The translations under genes were made by a program, and so were the position numbers. DNA of 64,000 bases from Bradyrhizobium australiense (GTDB lineage: Bacteria > Pseudomonadota > Alphaproteobacteria > Rhizobiales > Xanthobacteraceae): positions 496,001 through 560,000 of the forward strand of contig NZ_JAAVLX010000004.1 in the NCBI RefSeq assembly GCF_013114825.1. The letters run 5' to 3'. This document shows, piece by piece, positions 18,372-27,414 of the stretch; the first letter of the stretch is position 1, and each line of letters begins with the position of its first letter. The notes under the pieces were generated by a model that was not told the origin of the DNA, made no database searches, and saw nothing but the letters and a program-made list of their open reading frames with translations.

Positions 18372-19001
18372 ATGGCAAACCCACGCCAGGAGGAAAAGTC
18401 TACGCAAGGCATGGAAGACGCAGCCCGCCGCGCCGCGGAGAGGACTGCTGAACAGACCAGCCGGTTCGGACAAGAAGCAGCCGAGCAGACGGCCCGCGTC
18501 GGACAAGCTGCCGCCGAGGCCGGCGAAGAAGTTGCCCGGGTAAGCGCCACCCTGCTCAAACAAAACGCCGAGACGTTACAGAACGCCTGGCGTTTCGGCC
18601 TGGATATGGCGACGAGCGTCATGGGGCGGTCCACGGAGCAACTTGGTCGTACGCTCGGCTTGTCAGGAGACAGAGTGCAACAAGCAACCGAACGATCTGC
18701 CCGCAACGCGCAAACCATCCTCTATACCGGCACAACTGCTGCCAAAGTGATGGGCGGGATTTCGCAGGAATACCTGCAGTTGGTCCGGCATCAGGTCGAG
18801 ACGGGCATGGACCGCATGAATGAATTGTGGGCCTGCCGAACGCCTCAGGAGGTTGCGGCCGTTCAAACGGACCTCGTACGTGAGACCGTGGGAACTGTTC
18901 TGGAGAGCAGCCGCCGGATAGCCGACATGTCGCTCAAACTCGCTGACGATGCCGGAAAGCAGATCAAGCAAAACATGGAAGAGATTCGGCATGCCGCCTA
19001 G
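18372..19001 (+). CDS. Phasin-family protein with repetitive N-terminus
   Basis: A 209-residue, highly helical protein. Residues 10-60 form an Ala/Glu/Thr-rich stretch with loose repeats (AERTAEQTSRFGQEA, AEQTARVGQAAAEAGEE). A phasin-like core follows with FGLDMATSVMGRSTEQL, YLQLVRHQVETGMDRMNEL and CRTPQEVAAVQTDLVRE. The ATG at 18372 follows GGAGAA. It is the second phasin within 4 kb. An intrinsic terminator follows at 19024. Confidence 0.85.
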   Translation: MANPRQEEKSTQGMEDAARRAAERTAEQTSRFGQEAAEQTARVGQAAAEAGEEVARVSATLLKQNAETLQNAWRFGLDMATSVMGRSTEQLGRTLGLSGDRVQQATERSARNAQTILYTGTTAAKVMGGISQEYLQLVRHQVETGMDRMNELWACRTPQEVAAVQTDLVRETVGTVLESSRRIADMSLKLADDAGKQIKQNMEEIRHAA

Positions 19002-19023
19002 CGCGGCCTCCGGCTCGGCTTCA

Positions 19024-19062
19024 GGGAAAAGCGGCTGGCTTTGAGTCGCTCTTCCCGTTTTT
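19024..19062 (+). terminator. Rho-independent terminator of the second phasin
   Basis: Arms GGGAAAAGCGGCT (19024-19036) and AGTCGCTCTTCCC (19044-19056) match at 11 of 13 positions around a 7-base loop, and are followed by GTTTTT. It starts 22 bases after the phasin stop codon. Confidence 0.8.
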
Positions 19063-19085
19063 GGGCATAACGAGGAGACCGCGCA

Positions 19086-20129
19086 TCAGCACGCCCTGAG
19101 CGCGCCGTCCTCGCGCATCATCTCGACGAGCATGCCCTCGCGCAGGCCGCGGTCGGCCACCCTGAGCCGAGGCAATGGGAAGGCGTCGCGGATCGCGTCG
19201 AGAATGGCGCAGCCGGCCAGCACCAGATCGGCGCGCTCGATGCTGATGCAGTTGTTGTTGGCCCGCTCCTGATAGCTCATGCCGAGCAGCCGCTGGATAA
19301 CCGCCGTAACGTCGGGACCATTCATCCAGACGCCATCGATGCGCCGGCGGTCGTAGCGCGCCAGATTGAGATGGATGCCAGCAAGCGTCGTCACCGTGCC
19401 CGAAGTGCCCAGCATGTGCATGTCACGCAGATCCCCGCCGTGCTCGGCCGCAAACGGCGCCACATATTGCGCGACTTGGCGCACCATCCTCGCATAGGAT
19501 TCGGCAGTCACGTCGCGTCCGCCGAAATGCTCGGCCAATGTAACGACGCCGAGCGGGACCGACATCCACGCCTTGATCCGCGGCGCCGCGTTCTGCTCTT
19601 CCGGATCGCGCTCGATCCGCACCAGCTCGGTCGAGCCGCCGCCGATGTCGAACAGGATCGCGCCCCGCCCCTTTGCGTCGAGCAGCGGCGAGCAGCCGAT
19701 CACGGCCAGCGTCGCCTCGGTCTCGCGATCGATCACCTCGAGCCGGATGCCGGTCTCGCTCGCGACGCGGGCGCGAAAGCTGTCGGCATTGGCGGCAGCC
19801 CGGCAGGCTTCGGTAGCGATCAGCCGCAGGCGTTTGGCCTTGCGGTAGCGGATCTTGTCGCTGCAGATGCTGAGCGCCGCGATGGCGCGCTCGATCGCCG
19901 CCTCGCTGATGGAACCGGTTGCGGAAATGCCCTCGCCAAGCCGGATGATCCGTGAAAACGAATCCACCACGCGAAAACCGTCGCCGGCCGGGCTGGCGAT
20001 CAAAAGCCGGCAATTATTGGTGCCAAGGTCGAGCGCGGCATAGACCCCGTTTGCCGAGACCGCCGCAACCGATCCTGTCGGGCCTGCGCAGGCCGGAAGC
20101 CCTTCGCGCAGCCGCGTATTCTCATCCAT
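19086..20129 (-). CDS. ppx: Ppx/GppA family exopolyphosphatase
   Basis: A 347-residue actin-fold phosphatase that releases phosphate from polyphosphate and/or hydrolyses pppGpp. Seen are YAALDLGTNNCRLLIA (phosphate 1), ATEACRAAANADSF, LFDIGGGSTELVRIE (phosphate 2 with the catalytic Glu region) and MLGTSGTVTTLAGIH. It is short and lacks the C-terminal HD domain of longer Ppx proteins, as is common in this group. ATG at 20127-20129 is preferred; a GTG at 20183 would add 18 residues without clear homology. The next gene on this strand is the anchored hydrolase, with a plus-strand phasin between. Confidence 0.9.
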   Translation of the reverse strand: MDENTRLREGLPACAGPTGSVAAVSANGVYAALDLGTNNCRLLIASPAGDGFRVVDSFSRIIRLGEGISATGSISEAAIERAIAALSICSDKIRYRKAKRLRLIATEACRAAANADSFRARVASETGIRLEVIDRETEATLAVIGCSPLLDAKGRGAILFDIGGGSTELVRIERDPEEQNAAPRIKAWMSVPLGVVTLAEHFGGRDVTAESYARMVRQVAQYVAPFAAEHGGDLRDMHMLGTSGTVTTLAGIHLNLARYDRRRIDGVWMNGPDVTAVIQRLLGMSYQERANNNCISIERADLVLAGCAILDAIRDAFPLPRLRVADRGLREGMLVEMMREDGALRAC

Positions 20130-20337
20130 CAAAACTGTCTTTCCGTGGCCGCTTCCGGGCCGCCGAAGAAAATTAGCGTTCACGGAAACTTTAGCAGCGC
20201 CAAGGGGCTACGCAACAACCCATCACATAGGACTATGCCCAATCAGGCGTTGTCGCGCATGACGCGGTGCGTTATCTGAGCGGGAACTCGCGGAACCCAA
20301 CAAATCCAAGAGAATCCCAAGCTTTCAGGTGTTTTCG

Positions 20338-22713
20338 ATGCAAGATCACACGTCGGCCTCTTCCCTGGATAACTCTATCGCACTGCAAAAATACGGGGTG
20401 GGGCAGCCGGTGCGCCGCAAGGAAGACGACACGCTGGTGCGCGGCAAGGGCAAATACACCGACGACTTCGCCCTGCCCGGCCAAGCCTATTGCTGGATGG
20501 TGCGCTCCAGCCATGCCCACGGAATCATCAGGGGCATCGGCACGGCCGCCGCCAAGGCGATGCCGGGCGTGCTCGGCGTCTGGACCGGCAAGGACCTCGA
20601 GGCCGCTGGGTACGGCCCCTTCACCTGCGGCCTGCCACTCAAGAGCCGGGATGGCTCGCCGCTGTTGCAGACCAACCGTCCGGCGCTGGCGACCGACAAG
20701 GTGCGCTTCGTCGGCGACCCCGTGGCCTTCGTGGTCGCGGAAACGCTGGCGCAGGCGCGCGATGCCGCGGAAGCCGTCGAGCTCGACATCGAGCCGCTGC
20801 CCGCGGTGACCGATGCGGCGGAAGCCGCAAAACCCGGCGCGCCTCAGCTCTACGACCACATCCCGAACAATGTCGCGCTCGACTATCACTATGGCGATGC
20901 CGCTAATATCGACGCGGCATTCGCTGCCGCCGCCCATGTGACCAAACTCGACATCGTCAACACCCGCGTCGCCGTGGCGTCGATGGAGCCGCGCGTGGCG
21001 CTCGCAGCCTACGACAAGGCGGCCGAACGCTTCACACTGCAGGTGCCGACGCAAGGCGTCTCCGGCAACAAGGTGACGCTGGCAAAAATCCTCAACGTGC
21101 CGAACGACAAGGTCCGCATCCTGACCGCCAATGTCGGCGGCTCCTTCGGCATGAAGAACGTGAGCTATCCCGAATATACCTGCATTCTGCACGCGGCGAA
21201 GGCGCTGGGCCGCCCGGTAAAATGGACCGACGAGCGCTCGACCAGCTTCCTCTCCGACAGCCACGGCCGCGCGCAGCTCATCCACGCCGAATTGGCGCTC
21301 GATGCCGAAGGCAAGTTTCTCGCGGTGCGCCTGTCCGGTTACGGCAATCTCGGCGCCTATATCACGGGCGTCGCACCGGGGCCGTTGTCGCTCAACACCG
21401 GCAAGAACCTCGCCAGCGTCTACCGCACGCCGTTGCTCGGCGTCGACATCAAGACGGTGTTGACCAACACCACGCTGATCGGCGCCTATCGCGGCGCCGG
21501 ACGGCCCGAGGCAAACTACTACATGGAACGGCTGATCGACCGCGCCGCCGACGAGATGGGCATCAATCGGCTGACGCTGCGCAAGCGCAACTTCATCAAG
21601 CCGTCGCAACTGCCATTCGCGGCGGCGAGCGGCGTCATTTATGACAGCGGCGATTTCGCAGGGGTCTTCAACAAGGCGCTGGAGATTTCCGATCACGCCA
21701 ATTTTACCAAGCGCAAGAAGGAGAGCAGGAAGAACGGCAAGCTGCGCGGCATCGCCGTTGGATCCTACCTCGAAGTCACCGCGCCGCCGAGCGGCGAACT
21801 TGGCAAGATCACCTTCGACCCGGATGGTTCGGTGAAGCTGACCACCGGCACGCTCGATTACGGCCAGGGCCACGCCACGCCATTCGCGCAGGTCCTGTCG
21901 GCACAGCTCGGCGTTCCCTTCGAGAAGATCACGATCGAGCAGAACGACAGCGACCTCGTCCGTTTCGGCAATGGCACCGGCGGCTCGCGCTCGATCACGG
22001 CGACGGGCCAGGCGATCGTGGAGGCCTCCGCGCTCGTGATCGCAAAAGGCAAGCAGGCCGCCGCGCATCTGATGGAAGCGTCCGAAGCCGATATCGAATT
22101 CGCCAATGGCCGCTTCACCATCGCCGGTACCGATCGCTCGATCGGAATCATGGATCTGGCAAAGCGCCTGCGCGAGGGCAAGATGCCCGAAGGCGCGCCG
22201 CTGTCGCTTGACGTCGACCACGCCTCCAAGGACACGCCGTCCACCTTCCCCAATGGCTGCCATGTCGCCGAAGTGGAGATTGATCCCGACACCGGCGTCG
22301 TGAAAATCGTCCGCTATTTCGCGGTCAACGATTTCGGCACCGTGGTCAACCCGATGATCGTCGCCGGCCAGTTACATGGCGGCGTGGCGCAGGGCGTCGG
22401 CCAGGCGCTGATGGAGCAGGTCAGCTACGACGCCAGCGGCCAGCCGATCACCGGCTCGTTCATGGATTACGCGCTGCCGCGGGCCGAAGACATTCCGCTG
22501 ATGGAGATCGGCGACCACCCCTCGCCCGCAAAATCCAATCCGCTGGGCACCAAGGGCTGCGGCGAAGCCGGCTGCGCCGGCAGCCTCGTCTGCATCGTCA
22601 ACGCGGTGGTCGACGCGCTGTCGGATTACGGCATCAGCCATATCGACATGCCGCTGACGCCGGAACGGGTGTGGCGCGCGATCCAGGACGCGAAGGCGAA
22701 GCAGGCGGCGTAG
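20338..22713 (+). CDS. Molybdenum hydroxylase large subunit (xanthine dehydrogenase / CoxL form II family)
   Basis: A 791-residue molybdopterin cytosine dinucleotide-binding subunit. The N-terminal Ald_Xan_dh_C domain starts QPVRRKEDDTLVRGKGKY. The Mo domains show GGSFGMKN, AYRGAGRPEANYYMERLID and the active-site Glu in KGCGEAGCAGS. The AYRGAGR motif is that of form II CoxL-like proteins; true CO dehydrogenase has AYRCSFR. The usual FAD and 2Fe-2S partner genes are not adjacent, so this subunit is an orphan here. The substrate may be an aldehyde, N-heterocycle or other compound. ATG at 20338 is used; a GTG at 20329 is possible. Confidence 0.9.
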   Translation: MQDHTSASSLDNSIALQKYGVGQPVRRKEDDTLVRGKGKYTDDFALPGQAYCWMVRSSHAHGIIRGIGTAAAKAMPGVLGVWTGKDLEAAGYGPFTCGLPLKSRDGSPLLQTNRPALATDKVRFVGDPVAFVVAETLAQARDAAEAVELDIEPLPAVTDAAEAAKPGAPQLYDHIPNNVALDYHYGDAANIDAAFAAAAHVTKLDIVNTRVAVASMEPRVALAAYDKAAERFTLQVPTQGVSGNKVTLAKILNVPNDKVRILTANVGGSFGMKNVSYPEYTCILHAAKALGRPVKWTDERSTSFLSDSHGRAQLIHAELALDAEGKFLAVRLSGYGNLGAYITGVAPGPLSLNTGKNLASVYRTPLLGVDIKTVLTNTTLIGAYRGAGRPEANYYMERLIDRAADEMGINRLTLRKRNFIKPSQLPFAAASGVIYDSGDFAGVFNKALEISDHANFTKRKKESRKNGKLRGIAVGSYLEVTAPPSGELGKITFDPDGSVKLTTGTLDYGQGHATPFAQVLSAQLGVPFEKITIEQNDSDLVRFGNGTGGSRSITATGQAIVEASALVIAKGKQAAAHLMEASEADIEFANGRFTIAGTDRSIGIMDLAKRLREGKMPEGAPLSLDVDHASKDTPSTFPNGCHVAEVEIDPDTGVVKIVRYFAVNDFGTVVNPMIVAGQLHGGVAQGVGQALMEQVSYDASGQPITGSFMDYALPRAEDIPLMEIGDHPSPAKSNPLGTKGCGEAGCAGSLVCIVNAVVDALSDYGISHIDMPLTPERVWRAIQDAKAKQAA

Positions 22714-22743
22714 GGCGGCACGCTACTCGCCACATACACAACT

Positions 22744-22844
22744 GTCATCGCCCGCGAAGGCGGGCGATCCGGTATTCCAGAGACGTTCGAGATAGAACCG
22801 AGAAGCCGCAGCGTACTGGATTCCCCACCTTCGCGGGGAATGAC
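22744..22844. repeat. Palindromic intergenic repeat, family C
   Basis: It begins gtcatcgcccgcgaaggcgg and ends ccttcgcggggaatgaca, with pairs of inner arms such as cggtattcc/ggattcc. It separates the convergent molybdenum hydroxylase and MaoC-like genes. I saw one copy in the window. Confidence 0.75.
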
Positions 22845-22873
22845 AGCGAGGTCGCGGCGCGCCGCTCTGTCTT

Positions 22874-23668
22874 CTACGCCGCCGCCTGCTCGCGCGGTTG
22901 GTAGATCGCGATGTGGTGGCAATGCGCCAGTGGCATGTTGCCGTTGCCGACAAGCAGCGCGTCGAGTTCGACGAAACGGTGGCCCTTCTTGTCGTAATTG
23001 CCGATCACCTTCGCACGCGCCGTGATGACGTCGCCGGCCTTCGCCGCTGAAAGCAGTTGCATGCGGCTGCCGACATGAATCCAGGGGCCCAGGATGGCAT
23101 TATCGACCAGCGTCCGGTTCATCACCCGTAGCAGCAGGCCGGGATGGCCAAGCTCTTCCCGGGCGTAGATCGGATCGGTTTCCCTGATGTCGGCAAGATA
23201 GTCACGGGCCGCTTCACCTGCCCAGTCGCGCGGAATGGTGCCGAGCCATTTGCCGACCTCATACGACGAAGCATTGACCGGCTTGCGCTCTGCTACGGCT
23301 GCAACTTCCTGGTAGTCTGTAATCGAAACAGCTGGTGCAGAGGCCGGCAAGGACGCGGTCCCCGTGGCGCAAAGCTGGCCGCGGCTGCGTACCTCGATCG
23401 ACAGCACGCGGTTGCTTTCTTCAGCCGTCAGCTCCGCGAGTTCGCCGTCATAGACCGGCTTGACGAAGCGCGCCTCGATCAATCCGCGTTCCAGAAAGGC
23501 GCGGCCCCATTTTGCGACCGGCTGATGCATCATGTAGGCCATCACGTCGACGCCGGGGACTAGCCCACCCGAAAATCCGAACCGCTTTGCCACGGTGTCG
23601 TCATGCATCTTGTTTTCGGATTGTTTGGCGGTGTTGTAGGCCTGAACGCGATACGGCTCGATGGGCAT
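22874..23668 (-). CDS. MaoC-like hot-dog protein
   Basis: A 264-residue protein with two regions that look like hot-dog folds. The first has NKMHDDTVAKRFGFSGGLVPGVDVMAYM, an N-terminal half that resembles FAS1-like dehydratases. The second has ILGPWIHVGSRMQLLSAAKAGD and ends near LAHCHHIAIYQ. The classical MaoC D-x4-H hydratase motif is not clear, so it may bind acyl-CoA without hydratase activity. It is a single gene between a family C repeat and a divergent YaiI gene. Confidence 0.65.
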   Translation of the reverse strand: MPIEPYRVQAYNTAKQSENKMHDDTVAKRFGFSGGLVPGVDVMAYMMHQPVAKWGRAFLERGLIEARFVKPVYDGELAELTAEESNRVLSIEVRSRGQLCATGTASLPASAPAVSITDYQEVAAVAERKPVNASSYEVGKWLGTIPRDWAGEAARDYLADIRETDPIYAREELGHPGLLLRVMNRTLVDNAILGPWIHVGSRMQLLSAAKAGDVITARAKVIGNYDKKGHRFVELDALLVGNGNMPLAHCHHIAIYQPREQAAA

Positions 23669-23817
23669 GCCCGCTTCCTGTTATTTTTGGCTGATTTTCC
23701 GCCGGTTGTGGTACGCGAAGAATGTGCCGTGGCAAGCGCGTTCCCACCCCTGTTTTCCTCGCATTCCTGCATCGAATAGGCTACCACGCGCGGACAAAAG
23801 AAGCGCTGTCGAACCAT

Positions 23818-24312
23818 ATGCCTGACGTGAATCAAACCCGCATCTATGTCGATGCCGACGCCTGCCCGGTGAAGGACGAGATCTATCGCGTCGCGATCCG
23901 CCACGGCCTGCCGGTCAGCGTGGTCGCGGGCAATTTCATCCGCGTGCCGCAGGATCCGTTGATCGAGCGCATCGCCGCCGGTTCCGGCATGGACGCCGCC
24001 GACGACTGGATCGCGGAGCGCGCCGGCCGCGGCGACATCGTCATCACATCAGACATCCCGCTCGCCAGCCGCTGCGTGAAGGCCGGCGCCGAGGTGATCG
24101 CGCCGAACGGCAAGCCGTTCACGGAAGCCTCGATCGGCATGACGCTGGCCGTTCGTAACCTGATGACCGATCTGCGCTCGTCGGGCGAAGTCACCGGCGG
24201 TCCAAAATCCTTTGCACCGCGCGACCGCTCGACGTTTCTGTCGGCGCTCGACCAGACCATCCGCCGCATTCAGCGCCAACGGGTGCAGCAGCCTGCGCCG
24301 AACCAGGGTTGA
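23818..24312 (+). CDS. YaiI/YqxD (DUF188) family protein
   Basis: A 164-residue protein of the UPF0178 family, which has a PIN-like nuclease-type fold. Typical stretches are [57 protein letters not shown] and [11 protein letters not shown]. The acidic residues in DADACP and TSDIPLA could bind metal. The biochemical role is not established. ATG at 23818 starts [12 protein letters not shown]. The ABC-F gene follows after only three bases, so the two are probably co-transcribed. Confidence 0.9.
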   Translation: MPDVNQTRIYVDADACPVKDEIYRVAIRHGLPVSVVAGNFIRVPQDPLIERIAAGSGMDAADDWIAERAGRGDIVITSDIPLASRCVKAGAEVIAPNGKPFTEASIGMTLAVRNLMTDLRSSGEVTGGPKSFAPRDRSTFLSALDQTIRRIQRQRVQQPAPNQG

Positions 24313-24315
24313 ACG

Positions 24316-26127
24316 ATGGCGCCGCCGCTGATCCAGTTGAAGGACATCAGGCTGACGTTTGGCGGCACGCCGCTATTGTCGGGCGTAGAATTGTCGGTGT
24401 CGTCGGGCGAGCGCGTCTGCCTGATCGGGCGCAACGGCTCCGGCAAGTCGACGCTCCTGAAGATCGCCGCGGGCCTGGTCGAGCCCGACAGCGGCAGCCG
24501 CTTCGTGCAGCCCGGCGCCACCATCCGCTATCTGCCGCAGGAGCCTGATTTCGGCGATTACAAGACGACGCTGGCCTACGTCGAGGCAGGCCTCGGCCCG
24601 GGCGACGATCATTACCAGGCGCGCTATCTCGTCGAACAGCTCGGCCTATCCGGCGACGAAGACCCTGCGCATGTTTCCGGCGGCGAAGCCCGCCGCGCAG
24701 CCCTGGCGCGCGTATTGGCGCCCTCGCCCGATATCCTGTTGCTGGACGAGCCGACCAACCATCTCGATCTTCCGACCATCGAATGGCTGGAAGGTGAACT
24801 GGCGAGCCGAAAATGCGCGCTCGTCCTCATCAGCCACGACCGCCGCTTCCTCTCCAACCTTTCGCGCTCCACCGCCTGGCTCGACCGCGGCCAGATCAGG
24901 CAGATCGATCGCGGCTTCTCAGCCTTCGAGGCCTGGCGCGACGAGGTGCTGGCGGAGGAAGAGCGCGAGCAGCACAAGCTCGATCGCAAGATCGTCAACG
25001 AGGAACACTGGCTGCGCTACGGCGTCTCCGGCCGCCGCAAGCGCAACGTCAAACGGCTCGGCAATCTGCATGCGCTGCGCGATCAGCGACGCAATTACCG
25101 TGGCGCGACTGGCAATGTCAATCTTGCCGCCGCGGAAGCCGAGAAATCCGGCAGGCTGGTGATCGAGGCGAAGAACATCGTCAAGGCCTATGGCGAGCGC
25201 AAGATCGTGGAGAATTTTTCGACCCGAATCCAGCGCGGCGATCGGATCGGCATCGTCGGCCCGAACGGCGCCGGCAAGACCACGCTGGTTCATCTCTTGA
25301 TCGGCAACGATCCGCCCGATGGCGGCACGATCCGGCTCGGCGCCAATATCGAAATGGCAACCCTCGACCAGCACCGCGAAAGCCTCGATCCGAAATCGAC
25401 GCTCGCCGCAGCCTTGACCGGCGGCCGCGGCGACCATGTCATAGTCGGCGGCAAGCCCAAACACGTCATCGGCTACATGAAGGATTTTCTGTTCGCGCAG
25501 GAACAGCGCGGCACGCCGCTGGAAGCGCTTTCCGGCGGCGAGCGCGGCCGGCTGATGTTGGCGCGCGCCCTGGCAAAGCCGTCGAACCTCTTGGTGCTGG
25601 ACGAGCCAACGAACGACCTGGATCTCGAGACGCTGGATGTGCTCGAGGAAATGCTCGGTGACTACGAGGGCACGGTGATCCTGATCAGCCACGACCGCGA
25701 CTTCCTCGATCGCGTGGTAACGTCGGTGATCGTGCCTGAAGGCAATGGCCGCTGGATCGAATATGCCGGCGGCTACACCGACATGCTGGCGCAGCGCGGC
25801 GAGGATCTTTCACGCGAAGCACCGAAGGCTGGCGCGCCGGAAGAAAAGAAGGAAGCAAAAGCGGCTGCCCCTTCTGCCGCGCCAAAACGCCGGCTGAACT
25901 TCAACGAGAAGCACGCGCTGGAAACCCTGCCGAAGACAATCGCGAAATTGCAGGCCGAGATCGCAAAGCAACAGAAGCTGCTTGACGATCCCGATCTCTA
26001 CGCCAAGGATCGCAAGAAATTCGATGCCGCGTCGACGGCTATTGCGAAGGCACAGGAAGAGCTCGCGGCAGCAGAGGATCGATGGCTGGAGCTGGAAGTG
26101 CTGCGGGAAGAAATTGAGCAGGCGTAG
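24316..26127 (+). CDS. ABC-F family ATPase (Uup-like)
   Basis: A 603-residue soluble protein with two ABC nucleotide-binding domains and no membrane helices. Domain 1 has Walker A IGRNGSGKSTLLKI, signature VSGGEARRAALAR and Walker B DILLLDEPTNHLD. Domain 2 has GPNGAGKTTLVHLL, LSGGERGRLMLAR and LLVLDEPTNDLD. A linker of about 80 residues (EEEREQHKLDRKIVNEEHW) and a C-terminal coiled coil (residues about 530-600) match Uup, which binds DNA or ribosomes. Start is the ATG at 24316, three bases after the yaiI-like stop. Its TAG stop lies inside the first bases of a family B repeat. Confidence 0.92.
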   Translation: MAPPLIQLKDIRLTFGGTPLLSGVELSVSSGERVCLIGRNGSGKSTLLKIAAGLVEPDSGSRFVQPGATIRYLPQEPDFGDYKTTLAYVEAGLGPGDDHYQARYLVEQLGLSGDEDPAHVSGGEARRAALARVLAPSPDILLLDEPTNHLDLPTIEWLEGELASRKCALVLISHDRRFLSNLSRSTAWLDRGQIRQIDRGFSAFEAWRDEVLAEEEREQHKLDRKIVNEEHWLRYGVSGRRKRNVKRLGNLHALRDQRRNYRGATGNVNLAAAEAEKSGRLVIEAKNIVKAYGERKIVENFSTRIQRGDRIGIVGPNGAGKTTLVHLLIGNDPPDGGTIRLGANIEMATLDQHRESLDPKSTLAAALTGGRGDHVIVGGKPKHVIGYMKDFLFAQEQRGTPLEALSGGERGRLMLARALAKPSNLLVLDEPTNDLDLETLDVLEEMLGDYEGTVILISHDRDFLDRVVTSVIVPEGNGRWIEYAGGYTDMLAQRGEDLSREAPKAGAPEEKKEAKAAAPSAAPKRRLNFNEKHALETLPKTIAKLQAEIAKQQKLLDDPDLYAKDRKKFDAASTAIAKAQEELAAAEDRWLELEVLREEIEQA

Positions 26128-26204
26128 GATGGGTGCAGCGCAGCGATACCCATCATGACGCATCGACAGGATTGATGGGTATCGCTTCGCTCCACCCATC
26201 GTAC
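26124..26204. repeat. Palindromic intergenic repeat, family B copy 1
   Basis: Outer arms gtaggatgggtg and ccacccatcgtac flank inner arms cgatacccat and atgggtatcg. It includes the stop codon of the ABC-F gene at its left edge. Related copies are at 27322, 37708 and 60517. Confidence 0.8.
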
Positions 26205-26236
26205 GGGTTCATACGGTTTCGAACAGAGAGAAGAGC

Positions 26237-27319
26237 ATGACAACGCCCCTCGCCGCAAAAATCGCCCGTGAATATGGCACGCCCTGCGCGGTGATCGACA
26301 TGGATCGCGTCGAGCGCAACATTGCGCGCGTCCAGGTCGCCTGCGATACTGCCGGTGTCGCCAACCGGCCACACATCAAGACTCACAAGAGTCCGCTGCT
26401 CGCGCAGATGCAGGTCGCGGCCGGCGCCAAGGGCATCACCTGTCAGAAGCTCGGCGAGGCCGAGGTAATGGCGGAAGCCGGCATCGACGACATCCTGATC
26501 AGCTACAATCTGATCGGCGACGAGAAAATGGCCCGGCTCGCGGCGCTGCAGGCCAAGGCCAACATGACGGTGGCCGCCGACAATTCGACCGTGGTCGCCG
26601 GCTTGCCGCAGGCAGCCGCAGCCTCGGGACGTCCGCTCTCGGTGGTGGTCGAATGCGATACGGGACGCAAACGCGCCGGGGTCGAGACGCCGGCCGAAGC
26701 GATTGCGCTGGCGCGCGAGATTGCGGGATCGAAGGGACTTCAATTTGCGGGCTTCATGCTGTACCCCACCGAAACCGGCTGGGCCGAGGCGCAGAAGTTT
26801 TTCGACGAGGCACTGGCGGGCGTCCGCGCGCACGGGCTCGACGCGGCGATGGTTTCAACCGGCGGCTCGCCTAACCTGAAAAATCTCGGCAAGCTCAAGG
26901 GCGCCACCGAGCATCGGCCCGGCACCTACATCTACAACGACCGCATGCAGGTCGCAGCTGGCGTCGCCGAATGGGACGATTGCGCGCTGAACATCTATTC
27001 CACAGTCGTGAGCCGCGCCGGACCGGACCGCGGCATTCTGGACGCCGGCTCGAAGACGCTGACATCTGATCCCGGTGGCGGGCTCGACGGCTACGGGCTG
27101 ATCCTGGAACACCCGGAGGCGAAGATCGCGCGCTTCGCGGAAGAGCACGGGTTTCTCGACTTGGCCCGCAGCAACACGCGGCCGAATGTCGGCGACGTCG
27201 TGCGGATCGTACCCAACCATGTCTGCGTCGTCGTCAACATGATGGACGAGGTGGTGATGGTGCGCGGTGACGAGATCATCGGCACGCTGCCGGTGGCGGC
27301 GCGCGGGAAGCTGCGCTGA
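26237..27319 (+). CDS. DSD1-family PLP enzyme (D-threonine aldolase / D-serine dehydratase-like)
   Basis: A 360-residue fold type III PLP enzyme. The N-terminal alanine-racemase-like barrel has VIDMDRVERNIARVQ and the PLP lysine in RPHIKTHKSP. The C-terminal domain carries PNHVCVVVNMMDEV, with the His-x-Cys pair that binds zinc or manganese in D-serine dehydratases and D-threonine aldolases. The length and motifs fit enzymes that cleave D-threonine or 3-hydroxyaspartate-like amino acids; the exact substrate is open. It stands alone between two family B repeats. Confidence 0.88.
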   Translation: MTTPLAAKIAREYGTPCAVIDMDRVERNIARVQVACDTAGVANRPHIKTHKSPLLAQMQVAAGAKGITCQKLGEAEVMAEAGIDDILISYNLIGDEKMARLAALQAKANMTVAADNSTVVAGLPQAAAASGRPLSVVVECDTGRKRAGVETPAEAIALAREIAGSKGLQFAGFMLYPTETGWAEAQKFFDEALAGVRAHGLDAAMVSTGGSPNLKNLGKLKGATEHRPGTYIYNDRMQVAAGVAEWDDCALNIYSTVVSRAGPDRGILDAGSKTLTSDPGGGLDGYGLILEHPEAKIARFAEEHGFLDLARSNTRPNVGDVVRIVPNHVCVVVNMMDEVVMVRGDEIIGTLPVAARGKLR

Positions 27320-27321
27320 AC

Positions 27322-27414
27322 TCGTAGGATGGGCAAAGGCGCAACTTGCGCCGTGCCCACGATCAGGAGCGACGCAGGTAGTGGTGGGCACGCTACGCTT
27401 TGGCCACCCTGCGA
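27322..27414. repeat. Palindromic intergenic repeat, family B copy 2
   Basis: Starts cgtaggatgggcaaaggc and ends ctttggccaccctgcga, with gtgcccac/gtgggcac inside. Its right arm overlaps the 3' end of the BaiN-like gene, where it encodes the final RRVAKA and the stop codon. Confidence 0.8.

Noticed and set aside
20272..22263. 663-codon minus-strand frame
   Set aside because: Antisense to the molybdenum hydroxylase gene; the protein has shadow-like composition.
20338..22713. Carbon monoxide dehydrogenase large subunit
   Set aside because: It has AYRGAGR in place of AYRCSFR, and no coxM or coxS neighbours.
26124..26204. Family B repeat as an intrinsic terminator
   Set aside because: The hairpin is strong but no T-tract follows, and copies lie in varied contexts.
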